Below are positions 32,013-41,601 of a DNA stretch of 64,000 nucleotides, piece after piece (positions within the stretch are counted from its first letter, which is position 1; each line of letters begins with the position of its first letter). The stretch spans positions 35,742-99,741 of the forward strand of contig NZ_QJRL01000022.1 of the NCBI RefSeq assembly GCF_003205205.1, written 5' to 3'. This DNA comes from Pseudomonas sp. LB-090624 (GTDB lineage: Bacteria > Pseudomonadota > Gammaproteobacteria > Pseudomonadales > Pseudomonadaceae). Both the position numbers and the translations under genes were made by a program. The notes beneath the pieces were generated by a model. That model saw only the letters and a list, made by a program, of their open reading frames with translations. It did not search any database and was not told the origin of the DNA.

Positions 32013-34445
32013 ATGTCCCGTGCCGTTGATCGTATCCTGCGCCCTAGCCTGATGGCCCTGGCCATTGGTCTGGCTGCCCCACTGGCCAGCACTGCCCTGT
32101 CGGCCGCCGAGCAATCTGCTCCGCGCGCCTACAACCTGCCCAGCGCGCCGCTGGCCAGTACTCTCAACCAGATCGCCAGCCAGGCCGGCATCGCCCTGGC
32201 CATCGACCCCGCACTGGTCAACGGCCGCATTTCGGCCCCTGTAAGCGGCCAGTACGACGGCCTCGGCGCCTTGCATGCAGCCTTGCTCGGCACGGGCTTG
32301 CAACTGCAGCAGAGCAGCGTCGGCAGCTACAGCCTGGTGGCCGTGCCGGACGGCAGCCTGGCCTTGCCGGAAACCACGGTGAATGCCACCAGCGCGAGCG
32401 AAAGCGCCTGGGGGCCGGTCGAAGGCTACCTGGCCAAGCGCACCGCTGCTGGCACCAAGACCGACACCGCGCTGGTCGAAGTCCCCCGGTCAATCTCCGT
32501 CGCCACCCGCGAGCAGATGAAAGACCGTGGCGTACATAGCCTCGACGACGCCGTGCGCTACATGCCGGGCATCGTCTCTGCCAGTTTCGGCAGCGACACC
32601 CGTTATGACTGGATGCGCGTGCGCGGCTTCGAACCGACCCAGTTCCTCGATGGCCTGCCGCTGCCCCGCGGCGTGTACGCCAACCCGAAGGCCGAAACCT
32701 GGAACCTCGACCGCCTTGCATTGCTGCGGGGCCCGGCATCCTCGCTGTATGGCCAGACCCCGCCCGGTGGCCTGCTGGACATGGTCAGCCGCCGCCCACA
32801 AGCAGAGAGCGAGCACGAAATCGAGCTGCAGTACGGCAGCGACAACCACCGCCAGATCAATTTCGCCAGCACCGGCAAAATCGACGACGAAGGCCGCTTT
32901 CTGTATGGCGTCAGTGGTGTAGTCCGCGATGGCGGCACGCAGATCGACCATATCGACGACAAGCGCTACAACATTGCCCCAAGCCTGACCTGGAAAATGG
33001 ACGAGGACACCACGCTGACCTTGCTGACCCAGTTCACCCGCGACGATACCGGCGCCACCAGCCAGTTCCGCCCGATCCAGGGCACCAAGATCGACATGCC
33101 GTTCGGCAAGATCTCCCACCACAAGAACCTGGGGGACCCGGACTACGAGTTCTACGACCGCACCTACTACGCACTGGGTTATGCCTTCGAACACCGCATC
33201 AACGACGTGTGGCAGTTCCGTCAGAACCTGCGCTACACCAAGACCGACCTGTCGTTCCAGACCATCACCCCGGGCAGCTACAACGCCAGCTCGCCGCCAG
33301 TACAGGACGATGGCACAGTCAGCCGCATATCGACCAACACGGACGAAGACATCAGCCAGTTCGCCGTGGACAATAACTTCCAGGCCGACTTCGCCACCGG
33401 GGACATTACCCACACCCTGCTGCTTGGCCTGGATCACCAGCGCATCAACACCAACTACCTGTCGATCTTCGACTTCAACGTGCCGGCCAGCAACGTGATC
33501 AACCCGGTGTACGGGGTGCCGATCACCCGCCCTGACCGCTCCACGGCGTTCTACGACTACAACCAGAAATCCCGCCAGACCGGCCTGTACGTGCAGGACC
33601 AGATGGCGCTTGGCAACTGGCGGCTGACCTTGGGCGGCCGTGAGGACTGGGTGCACACCGGTACCAAGTACTTCAACCAGGGCGATGCCACCAATACACA
33701 GCGCGACAAGAAATTCAGCGGCAACGCGGCCATCAGCTACGTGTTCGATTCGGGCTTCGTGCCTTATCTTTCGTATGCCGAGTCCTTCCAACCTGCCAGC
33801 AATGCCAGCGCTTCCGCGACCGAATCGTTCAAGCCGACCGAAGGCCAGCAGTGGGAGCTGGGCGTCAAGTACCAGCCACCGGGCTCCAACACCCTGCTTT
33901 CGGCCGCTGTGTATGACCTGACCCAGAAGAACGTCTCGGTCACCAACAACGTGGGAGGCGTAACCGTCACTAGCCAGACCGGCGAAGTGAAAGTCCACGG
34001 CCTTGAGCTTGAAGCGGTTTCCGACGTTACCGAAAACCTGAAAGTGATTGCAGCTTACACCCTGGCCAAATCTGAAGTGCAGGACGGCCTCTACAAAGGT
34101 AACCGCCTGCAATTGATGCCTAACCAGCAAGCCTCGGTATGGAGTGACTACACCTGGCACTCCGGCGTGCTCGACGGCTTCGGCATCGGCCTGGGCGCGC
34201 GCTATACCGGCAACACCTACGGTGACCAGGGCAACACCTACCTGGGCAAGGCCAAGGCCTACACCGTGTTCGATGCATCGGTGCATTACGACCTGGGTCG
34301 CCTGAACAGCAGCCTGAAGGGCGCGTCGGTGGCGGTCAATGCCACCAACCTGCTGAACAAGGATTACCTCTCTACCTGTGACTCGTACTACTGCTACTAC
34401 GGCGATGAGCGCAGCGTTGTCGCCAGCGCCACTTACAAGTTCTGA
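32013..34445 (+). CDS. TonB-dependent siderophore receptor with signalling domain
   Basis: An 810-residue outer-membrane transducer. It has a signal peptide (about 1-32, ending ALSA-AEQ), an STN signalling domain (about 38-115; AYNLPSAPLASTLNQIASQAGI), a plug (about 150-265; EVPRSISVATREQMKDRG) and a 22-strand barrel ending in Phe, as outer-membrane proteins do. The STN domain contacts the upstream FecR-like protein. The family resembles ferrichrome/hydroxamate receptors, but the ligand cannot be fixed from sequence. It shares an operon-like layout with the sigma/anti-sigma pair and the PepSY gene. Confidence 0.93.
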   Translation: MSRAVDRILRPSLMALAIGLAAPLASTALSAAEQSAPRAYNLPSAPLASTLNQIASQAGIALAIDPALVNGRISAPVSGQYDGLGALHAALLGTGLQLQQSSVGSYSLVAVPDGSLALPETTVNATSASESAWGPVEGYLAKRTAAGTKTDTALVEVPRSISVATREQMKDRGVHSLDDAVRYMPGIVSASFGSDTRYDWMRVRGFEPTQFLDGLPLPRGVYANPKAETWNLDRLALLRGPASSLYGQTPPGGLLDMVSRRPQAESEHEIELQYGSDNHRQINFASTGKIDDEGRFLYGVSGVVRDGGTQIDHIDDKRYNIAPSLTWKMDEDTTLTLLTQFTRDDTGATSQFRPIQGTKIDMPFGKISHHKNLGDPDYEFYDRTYYALGYAFEHRINDVWQFRQNLRYTKTDLSFQTITPGSYNASSPPVQDDGTVSRISTNTDEDISQFAVDNNFQADFATGDITHTLLLGLDHQRINTNYLSIFDFNVPASNVINPVYGVPITRPDRSTAFYDYNQKSRQTGLYVQDQMALGNWRLTLGGREDWVHTGTKYFNQGDATNTQRDKKFSGNAAISYVFDSGFVPYLSYAESFQPASNASASATESFKPTEGQQWELGVKYQPPGSNTLLSAAVYDLTQKNVSVTNNVGGVTVTSQTGEVKVHGLELEAVSDVTENLKVIAAYTLAKSEVQDGLYKGNRLQLMPNQQASVWSDYTWHSGVLDGFGIGLGARYTGNTYGDQGNTYLGKAKAYTVFDASVHYDLGRLNSSLKGASVAVNATNLLNKDYLSTCDSYYCYYGDERSVVASATYKF

Positions 34446-34452
34446 GTGAGCG

Positions 34453-34471
34453 GGGGCCGCTTTGCGGCCCC
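34453..34471 (+). terminator. Hairpin after the receptor gene
   Basis: GGGGCCGC-TTT-GCGGCCCC is a perfect 8-bp stem 8 bp after the stop, without a T-run. It may reduce transcription into the PepSY gene or stabilise the receptor mRNA. Confidence 0.5.
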
Positions 34472-34508
34472 ACGATCCAACAGACAACAGACAACAATCG
34501 GTACCGTG

Positions 34509-35621
34509 ATGAAAAGCCTAACCATCCGCCGCTGGTCCGTGATCCATACCTGGAGCAGCCTGGTCTGTACCCTGTTCCTGTTGTTGCTGGCACTCACCGG
34601 GCTGCCGCTGATCTTCCACCACGAACTCGAACACCTGCTCGGCGACGCTCCCGAACTGCGTGAAATGCCAGCTGACACCCCGCACCTCGACCTGCAGCAG
34701 CTTGTACTGAAAGCCGAACAACACCGTCCCGGCGAGGTGGTGCAGTATTTCGGCTACGAGGAGGCCGAACCCAACGGCGTGGTGGCCATCACCGCCGCTA
34801 GCGCTGGCACCGACCCCAACCTGTCGCACACTTTCATGCTCGACGCCCGCACTGGCGAAGCAGTGGCCATGCCGGCTGCCAATGGCGGCTTCATGATGAT
34901 CATGCTGCGCCTGCACGTGGACATGTTCGCCGGCCTGCCCGGCAAGCTGCTGCTGGCCTTCATGGGCGTGCTGTTCATCGTCGCCATCGTCTCCGGCACC
35001 GTGCTCTACGCGCCGTTCATGCGCCGCCTGCAGTTCGCCACGGTACGCCACGACAAATCCCGCCGCCTACGCTGGCTCGACCTGCACAACCTGTTCGGCG
35101 TAGTGACCCTGGCATGGGCGCTGACCGTGGGCGTGACGGGCGTGATCAGCGCCCTGTCCGACCTGGTCATCGCGGCCTGGCGCAACGACAGCCTGGCAGC
35201 GATGGTTGCACCCTACCGCGACGCCCCGCCGCTCGTCGATCGCGCCCCAGCCACTCGCCTGTGGGAAATTGCCGAACAGGCCGCCCCCGGCATGCGCCCG
35301 GACTTCATCGCTTTTCCAGGCACGCGTTTCTCCAGCGAGCACCACTATGCGGTATTCATGAACGGTGCCACACACCTGAGTTCGCACCTGTTCACGCCGG
35401 TCTTGATCGATGCTCGCACCCTTGCTGTGACTGCCGTAGGCGACCGTCCCTGGTACATGGATGCCTTGGGCCTGTCGCAGCCTTTGCATTTCGGCGATTA
35501 CGGCGGGCGACCAATGCAAATCCTCTGGGCTTTGCTGGACGTGCTGACCATCATCGTGCTCGGCAGCGGCCTCTACCTGTGGTGGGGCAAGCAGCGCAAG
35601 CCCAGGGAGGCGCGCGCATGA
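34509..35621 (+). CDS. PepSY-domain membrane protein of the iron module
   Basis: A 370-residue inner-membrane protein of the PepSY-associated TM family, with membrane segments near residues 12-35, 140-160, 185-215 and 335-355. Several histidines in or near helices (IRRWSVIHTWSS, FHHELEH, RLHVDMF, WLDLHNLFG) fit heme-binding, reductase-like proteins found with siderophore receptors, which may reduce ferric siderophore in the periplasm. The start is ATG 34509; an in-frame GTG at 34446 lies before the hairpin. The stop overlaps the next small gene by 4 bp. Confidence 0.85.
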   Translation: MKSLTIRRWSVIHTWSSLVCTLFLLLLALTGLPLIFHHELEHLLGDAPELREMPADTPHLDLQQLVLKAEQHRPGEVVQYFGYEEAEPNGVVAITAASAGTDPNLSHTFMLDARTGEAVAMPAANGGFMMIMLRLHVDMFAGLPGKLLLAFMGVLFIVAIVSGTVLYAPFMRRLQFATVRHDKSRRLRWLDLHNLFGVVTLAWALTVGVTGVISALSDLVIAAWRNDSLAAMVAPYRDAPPLVDRAPATRLWEIAEQAAPGMRPDFIAFPGTRFSSEHHYAVFMNGATHLSSHLFTPVLIDARTLAVTAVGDRPWYMDALGLSQPLHFGDYGGRPMQILWALLDVLTIIVLGSGLYLWWGKQRKPREARA

Positions 35622-35803
35622 GCCACAGGTCGCAACCCACTGCACGCCTCTTTGCCTGGCCAGCGTTGATTGCCATGCTTGGGTTCCTGGGCCTGTTCGC
35701 CGCACTGCTCGGCGACGGTGGCTGGGACGTTCTGGCATGGGCCGGCCTGGGCCTGCCGGCCCTGTTGAGCCTGCGCGGGCTGCTGTGGCGTCGGGGGCGC
35801 TAG
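35618..35803 (+). CDS. Small two-helix membrane protein
   Basis: A 61-residue protein starting MSHRSQPTARLFAW, with two hydrophobic segments (about 12-32 and 37-54) and a basic C-terminus (LWRRGR). Its ATG overlaps the PepSY gene stop (ATGA), so it is translationally coupled and probably works with that protein. Small proteins of this type often follow PepSY genes in pseudomonad iron modules. No function is recognised. It is too short for many annotations. Confidence 0.75.
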   Translation: MSHRSQPTARLFAWPALIAMLGFLGLFAALLGDGGWDVLAWAGLGLPALLSLRGLLWRRGR

Positions 35804-35870
35804 CCCGCTACCGCCACGCAACCGCAGGTATTGCCAAGCATGGGGTTTTCCTCAACCAAGGACCCGCCCC

Positions 35871-38657
35871 ATGCGCCCCCTCGAACAACTGGAACAGATC
35901 GACCGACAGATCAGCGACCTGCTCGGCGGCCTTCCGACTGTTGACCTTCAGCACCCCATCAGTCCCGACACACGCACCTGGCTGCACGGCGAACTGGCCA
36001 GCTTCTGGACCACGGCCGATGAGCAGGGCACAACCCCACGACAAAAACTGCTGGCACTGCGCAAGGCGCTGATGCTGGCCGAGGTTGAATTGCGCCTGGG
36101 CGACGAGACCTTGGGCTACCGCTCAGCCGATCAACTATGGGCCTGCCTGCAACAGCCACTCCCCTCCCAGCGCAGGCATATGCCCCTGGCCAAAAGGCCA
36201 CAGGTCTACCGCGTTCTGCTGGAAGGCCTACGGCCCAACTGGCGAAGCTACCTGCCAGGCACACTGATCATCGTTGCCGGCACCGCCGAGGGCCACATGC
36301 TCACGCCTCAGGATGCCGCAGGCGCTGCCTTGCTGTGCAGCCTGTCACAAGGCATCGAGGCCTTCGACTCCCTTGACGCACTGCACCAGGAGCTTTGCGA
36401 ACGTCTGGAAGACCCACTCCAGAGCAAACCGCTGCTTCATCTGTACACTGACCCGCAGGCGGACCGCGCTCGCCGGTCACAGCGCCTGCGCTATGACTGG
36501 TACGCCGACAGCCTGCTGGAGGCCCAGATCGACAGTGTGATAGAAGCCCAACGCCAACGCCTGAGTGACACCGGCTTGTGGAGCAACGGCTCACCCGACC
36601 AGCACACCCGAATACATAAAGCCCTGGCGCTAGGGCACGAAGTCGGCGCCAAACCCATCCTGCAGACACGTTACTCCCGATTGCTTGAGAAGAACCTGCC
36701 GAACTGGCTGCGCAATACCTCTGCGCAAGGCCTGAGCCATATGATGCAGGCGATGCAAGAGCTGGTGGCAATCGCCGAGCAGGCTGCCGCCCCGGGAGTG
36801 CTGAGCCTCAACGACTTCAAGCAACGCAATAGCCTGCTGGGCTGGGCCAACGCACGCCTTCGCGAGCGCCTGAGCCATGAGCTGGGGTACGCCGCAGATC
36901 CACGCGATATCAAGATCGTGGTCGTGCGTGCCCGCCGCACTGGCGCCATCATGCATCCCTTCGCCATCTCATCCTATGTCACCTACACCGGCATGCGACG
37001 CGTGGGCGACGAGATGGTGGAAATGGTCGAGGAAATCAATACCCTCGAAGAGATCGCCCTCAAGAACTTGCCGTGGTTCGATACCGACTACTGGCTTACT
37101 GCCCGGGTGATCCATGCCCATGGCACAGCCATGCCCGCGGGGCTTACGCCGCAGTATGTCAAGCACATGGTCCGGGAACTGAACGTGGGTGACACTTACG
37201 CAAAGTACCTGCACACCCAACTGATCAGTTCCAGAGCGGGCAAATGGCGCCTCACTGCGCACAGCAAGATCAACCGTGCACGCATGCGCGCTGAAGCCGT
37301 CAAGGCGCGCTACGCAGGGCACTTTGGCGAAGACCCTTTCGAACACGGCTACAACTGGGTGCGCGCAGTGTTGGACCAACCACACAATGCCTTGCGTGCG
37401 CCGGTAGCAGGCTACCCGGTCACTGTCCGGCAGCTGAACATCATGGGCCATACCCTGCAGGGCGTGCTTCTGCTCAACAGCATCACCTACAAGTCTCCGG
37501 CATGTGTGCTGTACACCCCGGATGCCCCGGACCGCAGGGCCTGGCGCCGTTTTCGAACAACCCGCGAACTGCTTCGCACATTGCGCCAACAGCCCGCGTT
37601 GCGAGCATACGTTGCACAGCGCCTGCCATTGCTGCCTGCGCCCACGGTGCAGCGGCTGCTGGACAAGGGGCGCATGAGTACGCATTTGACGACCCCCGAG
37701 ATCAAGGACGACCTTTTCTTCGACTACTACATGGCCGAAGCCCGGGCGCTGATCGCTCAGGCCGATGCCGACAGCATGACGACCAGGGAAGTGAACGTGG
37801 AATCGGTCATGGTGCTGAGCTGGCGCTTACTGGACTTCATCAGCCTGCTGCTGCCGAACCGTGCGCTGCTGGTGCTGTCGATCGGCCGCATGGCAATCGA
37901 TATCTGGGACGGCGCCGAGGCCTTCAAGCAAGAGGATGTCGAAGGGGTGATGCGGCATGCCTATCAGGCGCTTAGCCACCTCAACGATGCCGGTACCAGC
38001 TTTCTGGGTTCCAGAGTGCTACGCCGATCCCTGCGCGGGATCCCCAAACAACCGCCACTGCCGCTGCCCGCACGCCTCCAGGTACAACCGGGCAGCAGCA
38101 GCCTGCGCTATCGCATAGACGGTATCTACGGTGAAGGTGTATACGAGCAAAGCTCGGCGTTTGGCGGGCAATCGCTGTACTTCGTCAAGGACAACGACAA
38201 CCGCTATTACCAGGTCAGCTTCGATGGCTACCGCTGGCGGGCCATCGACCCTGGCCAGCCAGACGCCTACCTGCAGCAGCCGCTCAAGCGCAAGGCTGAC
38301 GGGCAGTGGGTCATCGACTCACCGGTACTCTGGTACGACGGGCTGCCCGACCTGAAGCAGTTACTGGAAGACTGCTACCTGCAAGTGCCTGTGGCCGGCC
38401 TGCCACTGAACATCGAACAAGGGCTCTTCGAGGCTGACGATCAGTTGTACCTGGGGCTGGAGAACGGGCAGTTGCCGGTACGCCGCCACCTGCTGCCGGA
38501 TCACTACCACTTGCAGATGGCTAGCCCCAGCAATGCCGGGGTGGTGCCATGGGCGGTGTTGCGTCACGAAAACGGCCGGTGGCTGATACGCGTTCGCCAG
38601 GCAGGGCGCAGCAGTGACTGGCTGACACTGCCAGACCAACCACCGCCAGCGCAATGA
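35871..38657 (+). CDS. Large dermonecrotic-toxin-like (DUF6543) protein
   Basis: A 928-residue protein with no signal peptide. The layout recalls the pseudomonad dermonecrotic toxin domain (DUF6543): an early linker with TRYSRLLEKNLPNWL, a middle segment with EEIALKNLPWFD and VKHMVRELNVGDTYAKYLHTQL, and the late block SPACVLYTPDAPDRRAWRRFRTTREL. A hydrophobic stretch near residues 643-680 (WRLLDFISLLLPN) could insert in membranes. The C-terminal 220 residues contain a beta-rich repeat-like part (YRIDGIYGEGVYEQ). Many relatives are 1000-1700 residues, so this is a short member. It stands alone after the iron module and ends 18 bp from the convergent LPS operon. Role in toxicity is inference from the family. 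Confidence 0.7.
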   Translation: MRPLEQLEQIDRQISDLLGGLPTVDLQHPISPDTRTWLHGELASFWTTADEQGTTPRQKLLALRKALMLAEVELRLGDETLGYRSADQLWACLQQPLPSQRRHMPLAKRPQVYRVLLEGLRPNWRSYLPGTLIIVAGTAEGHMLTPQDAAGAALLCSLSQGIEAFDSLDALHQELCERLEDPLQSKPLLHLYTDPQADRARRSQRLRYDWYADSLLEAQIDSVIEAQRQRLSDTGLWSNGSPDQHTRIHKALALGHEVGAKPILQTRYSRLLEKNLPNWLRNTSAQGLSHMMQAMQELVAIAEQAAAPGVLSLNDFKQRNSLLGWANARLRERLSHELGYAADPRDIKIVVVRARRTGAIMHPFAISSYVTYTGMRRVGDEMVEMVEEINTLEEIALKNLPWFDTDYWLTARVIHAHGTAMPAGLTPQYVKHMVRELNVGDTYAKYLHTQLISSRAGKWRLTAHSKINRARMRAEAVKARYAGHFGEDPFEHGYNWVRAVLDQPHNALRAPVAGYPVTVRQLNIMGHTLQGVLLLNSITYKSPACVLYTPDAPDRRAWRRFRTTRELLRTLRQQPALRAYVAQRLPLLPAPTVQRLLDKGRMSTHLTTPEIKDDLFFDYYMAEARALIAQADADSMTTREVNVESVMVLSWRLLDFISLLLPNRALLVLSIGRMAIDIWDGAEAFKQEDVEGVMRHAYQALSHLNDAGTSFLGSRVLRRSLRGIPKQPPLPLPARLQVQPGSSSLRYRIDGIYGEGVYEQSSAFGGQSLYFVKDNDNRYYQVSFDGYRWRAIDPGQPDAYLQQPLKRKADGQWVIDSPVLWYDGLPDLKQLLEDCYLQVPVAGLPLNIEQGLFEADDQLYLGLENGQLPVRRHLLPDHYHLQMASPSNAGVVPWAVLRHENGRWLIRVRQAGRSSDWLTLPDQPPPAQ

Positions 38658-38675
38658 AGGCCCGAACCGGCTGCC

Positions 38676-40118
38676 TTACTCGACCAGTTTTGGCAAAAGC
38701 CGGTCCAGTCGCTGATGCAAGGCACTGCCACTCGGCCAGTTGCGCAGCAGCCGTGCCCGGTCACGGGCATAGGCCGGGGCGAAGCTGAGCTGGGTGGCGT
38801 GCTGGCACATGGCATCAAGGTCGATCAGCGACCACTGGCCGTTGTGCCAGAACAGATTATGGCCTTTGAAGTCCCCGTGGCTGATACGCTCGCGAATCAG
38901 CTGCTGCATCACATGGACCAAGGCATCCACCTGCTCCTCGGGTGCATCGCCACTTTCAACGTAGGGGGCGAAGCATGCCGTCAGGTCCGGGCCATCGACA
39001 TACTCGGTGACCAGATAGGCACGGCTACGCAGGCCCAGCACCCGCTGTTCCAGCACCGCGAGAGGGCGTGGCGTGGCGATGTCGAGAAACTCCAGGCGGT
39101 GGCCTTCGATCCATGAATGCCATGCCCGGCTAGGGCGCCAGAAGCGCTTGAACCAATGCGCGGTGTTCTTGATGTTGTAGCGTTTGATCACCAGCTGGCG
39201 ACCATTCACCTCGATGCGCGCCACGCTGGCAGCACCACCGGTCTTGTATAAATGGCCCTGGTCGATCAGCGCATCGGCCTGCTCCAGTACTGGCTGCATG
39301 GCCTGGACTTCACTGCGGCGGATAGCCTGCAAGCCCGAGAGGGTGCGCTGCACGCTGAACAGGCTGCACTCGCGGCCAGCCTTTTCCAGGTAATCCTTCT
39401 GGCGCCAGTTACGGACCTTGTCCACCTGTTTCTGCAGGGCCTCCAAGGGTAACGCATGCTCGGCGTTGGCCAGCAGGTAGTGCACCAGCAGCTCTTCGAT
39501 GAAGGGCTCCAGCCGTTTGGGCAGTTGGGCGAAGAAGACCCCGAGGTTTTCCAGCACCCGTGGGCGCGACAACTGCTGGCCAGGCGTTTCCGCCTTGATG
39601 CCAGCGCCGTCGATCAGGTAAAGCTTGCCGCCGTGGCGCAGCAGGTTATCCAGGTGCAGGTCTTCCTGCCACAAGCCCTGGGCATGCATATGCGCGACGG
39701 CGGTCAGCGCTTCGCCCAGCACCAGGTGCTGCTCGTCGGCCAGCACCGGCAGGGCTTCTACCGCCGCCCAGGCGTCAGCCAGGCTTTCGGCGCCATCGAG
39801 GAACTCGAACAGCAGCCAGCCACCCTCGCCTTCCTTGAGGCCGTCGGCCAGCAATTTCGGCGTGGTCAGACCCTGTTCGGCGAGCAACTTCACACCCTGC
39901 AACTCACGCTGGAAATGCCTGGCGGCATTCCCGCCAACCAGCAGCTTGGCCAGCACCGGGGTACCACGCCATACGCCAGCACCCACATAGCGCTGGCCCG
40001 GCAATACGCGTAGCAGGGTCAGCAGTTGCAGGTCGGCACTGCCGGCGGCATCGGCCAGGTTGATACTCAGGGGTAGCGACGGGCTGCGCCCGGCATCCTT
40101 CAGTTCAGACAAACGCAT
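38676..40118 (-). CDS. Tandem kinase-fold protein of the LPS core operon
   Basis: A 480-residue protein with two protein-kinase-like domains. The first (about 60-225) has a catalytic-loop-like LWQEDLHLDNLLRHGGKLYLIDGAG; the second (about 270-470) has ERISHGDFKGHNLFW and SLIDLDAM. Both keep the Asp-x5-Asn and Asp of the LPS kinase (WaaP/Kdo kinase) fold. It is the last gene of the waa operon; the start ATG at 40118 overlaps the upstream stop. P. aeruginosa has similar genes after waaP (wapG/wapP/wapQ); which one this equals is uncertain. It may phosphorylate core sugars or act otherwise. Confidence 0.8.
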   Translation of the reverse strand: MRLSELKDAGRSPSLPLSINLADAAGSADLQLLTLLRVLPGQRYVGAGVWRGTPVLAKLLVGGNAARHFQRELQGVKLLAEQGLTTPKLLADGLKEGEGGWLLFEFLDGAESLADAWAAVEALPVLADEQHLVLGEALTAVAHMHAQGLWQEDLHLDNLLRHGGKLYLIDGAGIKAETPGQQLSRPRVLENLGVFFAQLPKRLEPFIEELLVHYLLANAEHALPLEALQKQVDKVRNWRQKDYLEKAGRECSLFSVQRTLSGLQAIRRSEVQAMQPVLEQADALIDQGHLYKTGGAASVARIEVNGRQLVIKRYNIKNTAHWFKRFWRPSRAWHSWIEGHRLEFLDIATPRPLAVLEQRVLGLRSRAYLVTEYVDGPDLTACFAPYVESGDAPEEQVDALVHVMQQLIRERISHGDFKGHNLFWHNGQWSLIDLDAMCQHATQLSFAPAYARDRARLLRNWPSGSALHQRLDRLLPKLVE

Positions 40119-40870
40119 CAACGGGCCTCTTTTTCACGACGGCGTTGCGTCAGGCGTTGTAGCCAGGTATCGACCAACGAGCTGTCGGCCGGTTGTACCA
40201 GGTAGGTGGCCAGCAAGGTGCGCACATCCTGCTCGCTCCATACCTGGGCGCGGCGCAGCAGCGGTTCCAGGTCCTTGAGGCGGTCACGCATACCGAACAG
40301 CAGCGGCCGGGTCTTTTCCAGGTCGATCAATTGCGCGTCCCAGCCTTCGCGGCGTTGGCGCAGGAAAATGTGCTTGGGGTAGAAACAGCCGTGCACCTGC
40401 CCGGCGCTGTGCAGGGTGCGCGCCAGCTGGCCGCAGGCCTGCAGGATGCCCGTACGCTCGGCACTGCCCAGTTGCGGCCATTGCGCCAGCAGGCCGTCGA
40501 GATCGGTCCATTCGTCCAGGGCACGCGTCATCAGGATCGCCCGGTGCTTGCCAGCCTGTTTGCGCTCACCGTAGAACACCGCTTGCAGGGCCGGAATGTG
40601 CAGCTTCTGATAGCGGCTGATGTTGCGGAATTCGCGGGCGAAGGTCGGCTCGCCAAAGGGCCTGTGCAGGGTGCGGGTCAGGTAGTCGCTCTGGCGCTTG
40701 AGGTAATAACCTTTGCCTTCGAGTTCCAGGCGGAACACGCTGCTCCAGCCGCCACGGCCGGTGTTGGGTTCATCCACGGCGTCCAGTTGCAGCGCCCACA
40801 GCGCCTCGAAATCGTCCAGGCCATGGCGTTTGAGCAGCGCGACGTCCGCGCTGGCCAGGTAATCGGTCAT
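40118..40870 (-). CDS. LPS-kinase-like (InaA/WapP-type) protein
   Basis: A 250-residue kinase-fold protein in the waa operon. The ATP-lysine region is FRLELEGKGYYLKRQ; the catalytic loop reads VHGCFYPKHIFL, where the normal HxD is changed to HGC, followed by QLIDLEKTR. A changed catalytic Asp also occurs in InaA-type relatives, so activity is uncertain. Its ends overlap both neighbours (4 bp with the upstream gene). Confidence 0.82.
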   Translation of the reverse strand: MTDYLASADVALLKRHGLDDFEALWALQLDAVDEPNTGRGGWSSVFRLELEGKGYYLKRQSDYLTRTLHRPFGEPTFAREFRNISRYQKLHIPALQAVFYGERKQAGKHRAILMTRALDEWTDLDGLLAQWPQLGSAERTGILQACGQLARTLHSAGQVHGCFYPKHIFLRQRREGWDAQLIDLEKTRPLLFGMRDRLKDLEPLLRRAQVWSEQDVRTLLATYLVQPADSSLVDTWLQRLTQRRREKEAR

Positions 40871-41601
40871 TCCCTTCCCTCGAAAAAGCCCAGCACCTGG
40901 CGAATGCGCTTCTTGTCGCGCACATTCAGTCGGTCACGGCCACGGTATTGCAGGTAGAAGCGCAGGCGCTGGGTGGCCGACAGGTGGTATTTGGCCACTT
41001 TGTCCAGGCATGCCAGGTCCTTGATCATCCGGTGCCGCCACATGAAGCCGCGCCAGAAGTCGCCGGTGGGGCAGTCGATGAAGAATAGCGTGCCCTGGTC
41101 ATCGACCAGCAGGTTGCGCCACTTGAGGTCGTTGTGGGCGAAGCGGTGCTCGTGCATCACCCGGGTATGGCGTGCCAGCTGTCGGCTGAGGTGGTCGACC
41201 CAGGCGCGGTCGGCCAGGCGCGCATCGTTGCGCTCGGCGAGTGCCGACAGGTCTTCGGTATTCGGCAACTCGCGGGTGATCATCGCCCCACGACCAAAGG
41301 CCAGGCCCTTGCGCTCCAGCCCCCAGGCCACCACTTCGGCCGTGGGAATACCCCACTTGGCGAACTGCTTGAGGTTTTGCCATTCAGCCTTGATGCGCGG
41401 CCGACCCAGGTAGCGGCGCATGTGCTTGCCGGCGCCGGTATACCGTTTGACGTAGTAGTTGACGCCGTCACGCTCGATGCGCACTACCTCGCTGAGCGGG
41501 TCGCGGGTCAGGCGTTCGCCTTTGATGGCAAACACTGCATCGAGGCTGCCGAAGTCCGCCGCCAGGTGTTCGTAGCCCGGCGCCAGTGTCCAACTCGCCA
41601 T
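40867..41601 (-). CDS. LPS-kinase-family protein of the core operon
   Basis: A 244-residue kinase-fold protein with an intact loop RFAHNDLKWRNLLVDDQGTLFFIDCP (HxD, Asn and the metal-binding Asp all present) and a lysine in VNYYVKRYTG. It follows waaP with a one-base overlap and resembles the heptose/Kdo kinases that decorate the inner core. The exact phosphate position is not known. Confidence 0.83.
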   Translation of the reverse strand: MASWTLAPGYEHLAADFGSLDAVFAIKGERLTRDPLSEVVRIERDGVNYYVKRYTGAGKHMRRYLGRPRIKAEWQNLKQFAKWGIPTAEVVAWGLERKGLAFGRGAMITRELPNTEDLSALAERNDARLADRAWVDHLSRQLARHTRVMHEHRFAHNDLKWRNLLVDDQGTLFFIDCPTGDFWRGFMWRHRMIKDLACLDKVAKYHLSATQRLRFYLQYRGRDRLNVRDKKRIRQVLGFFEGRE

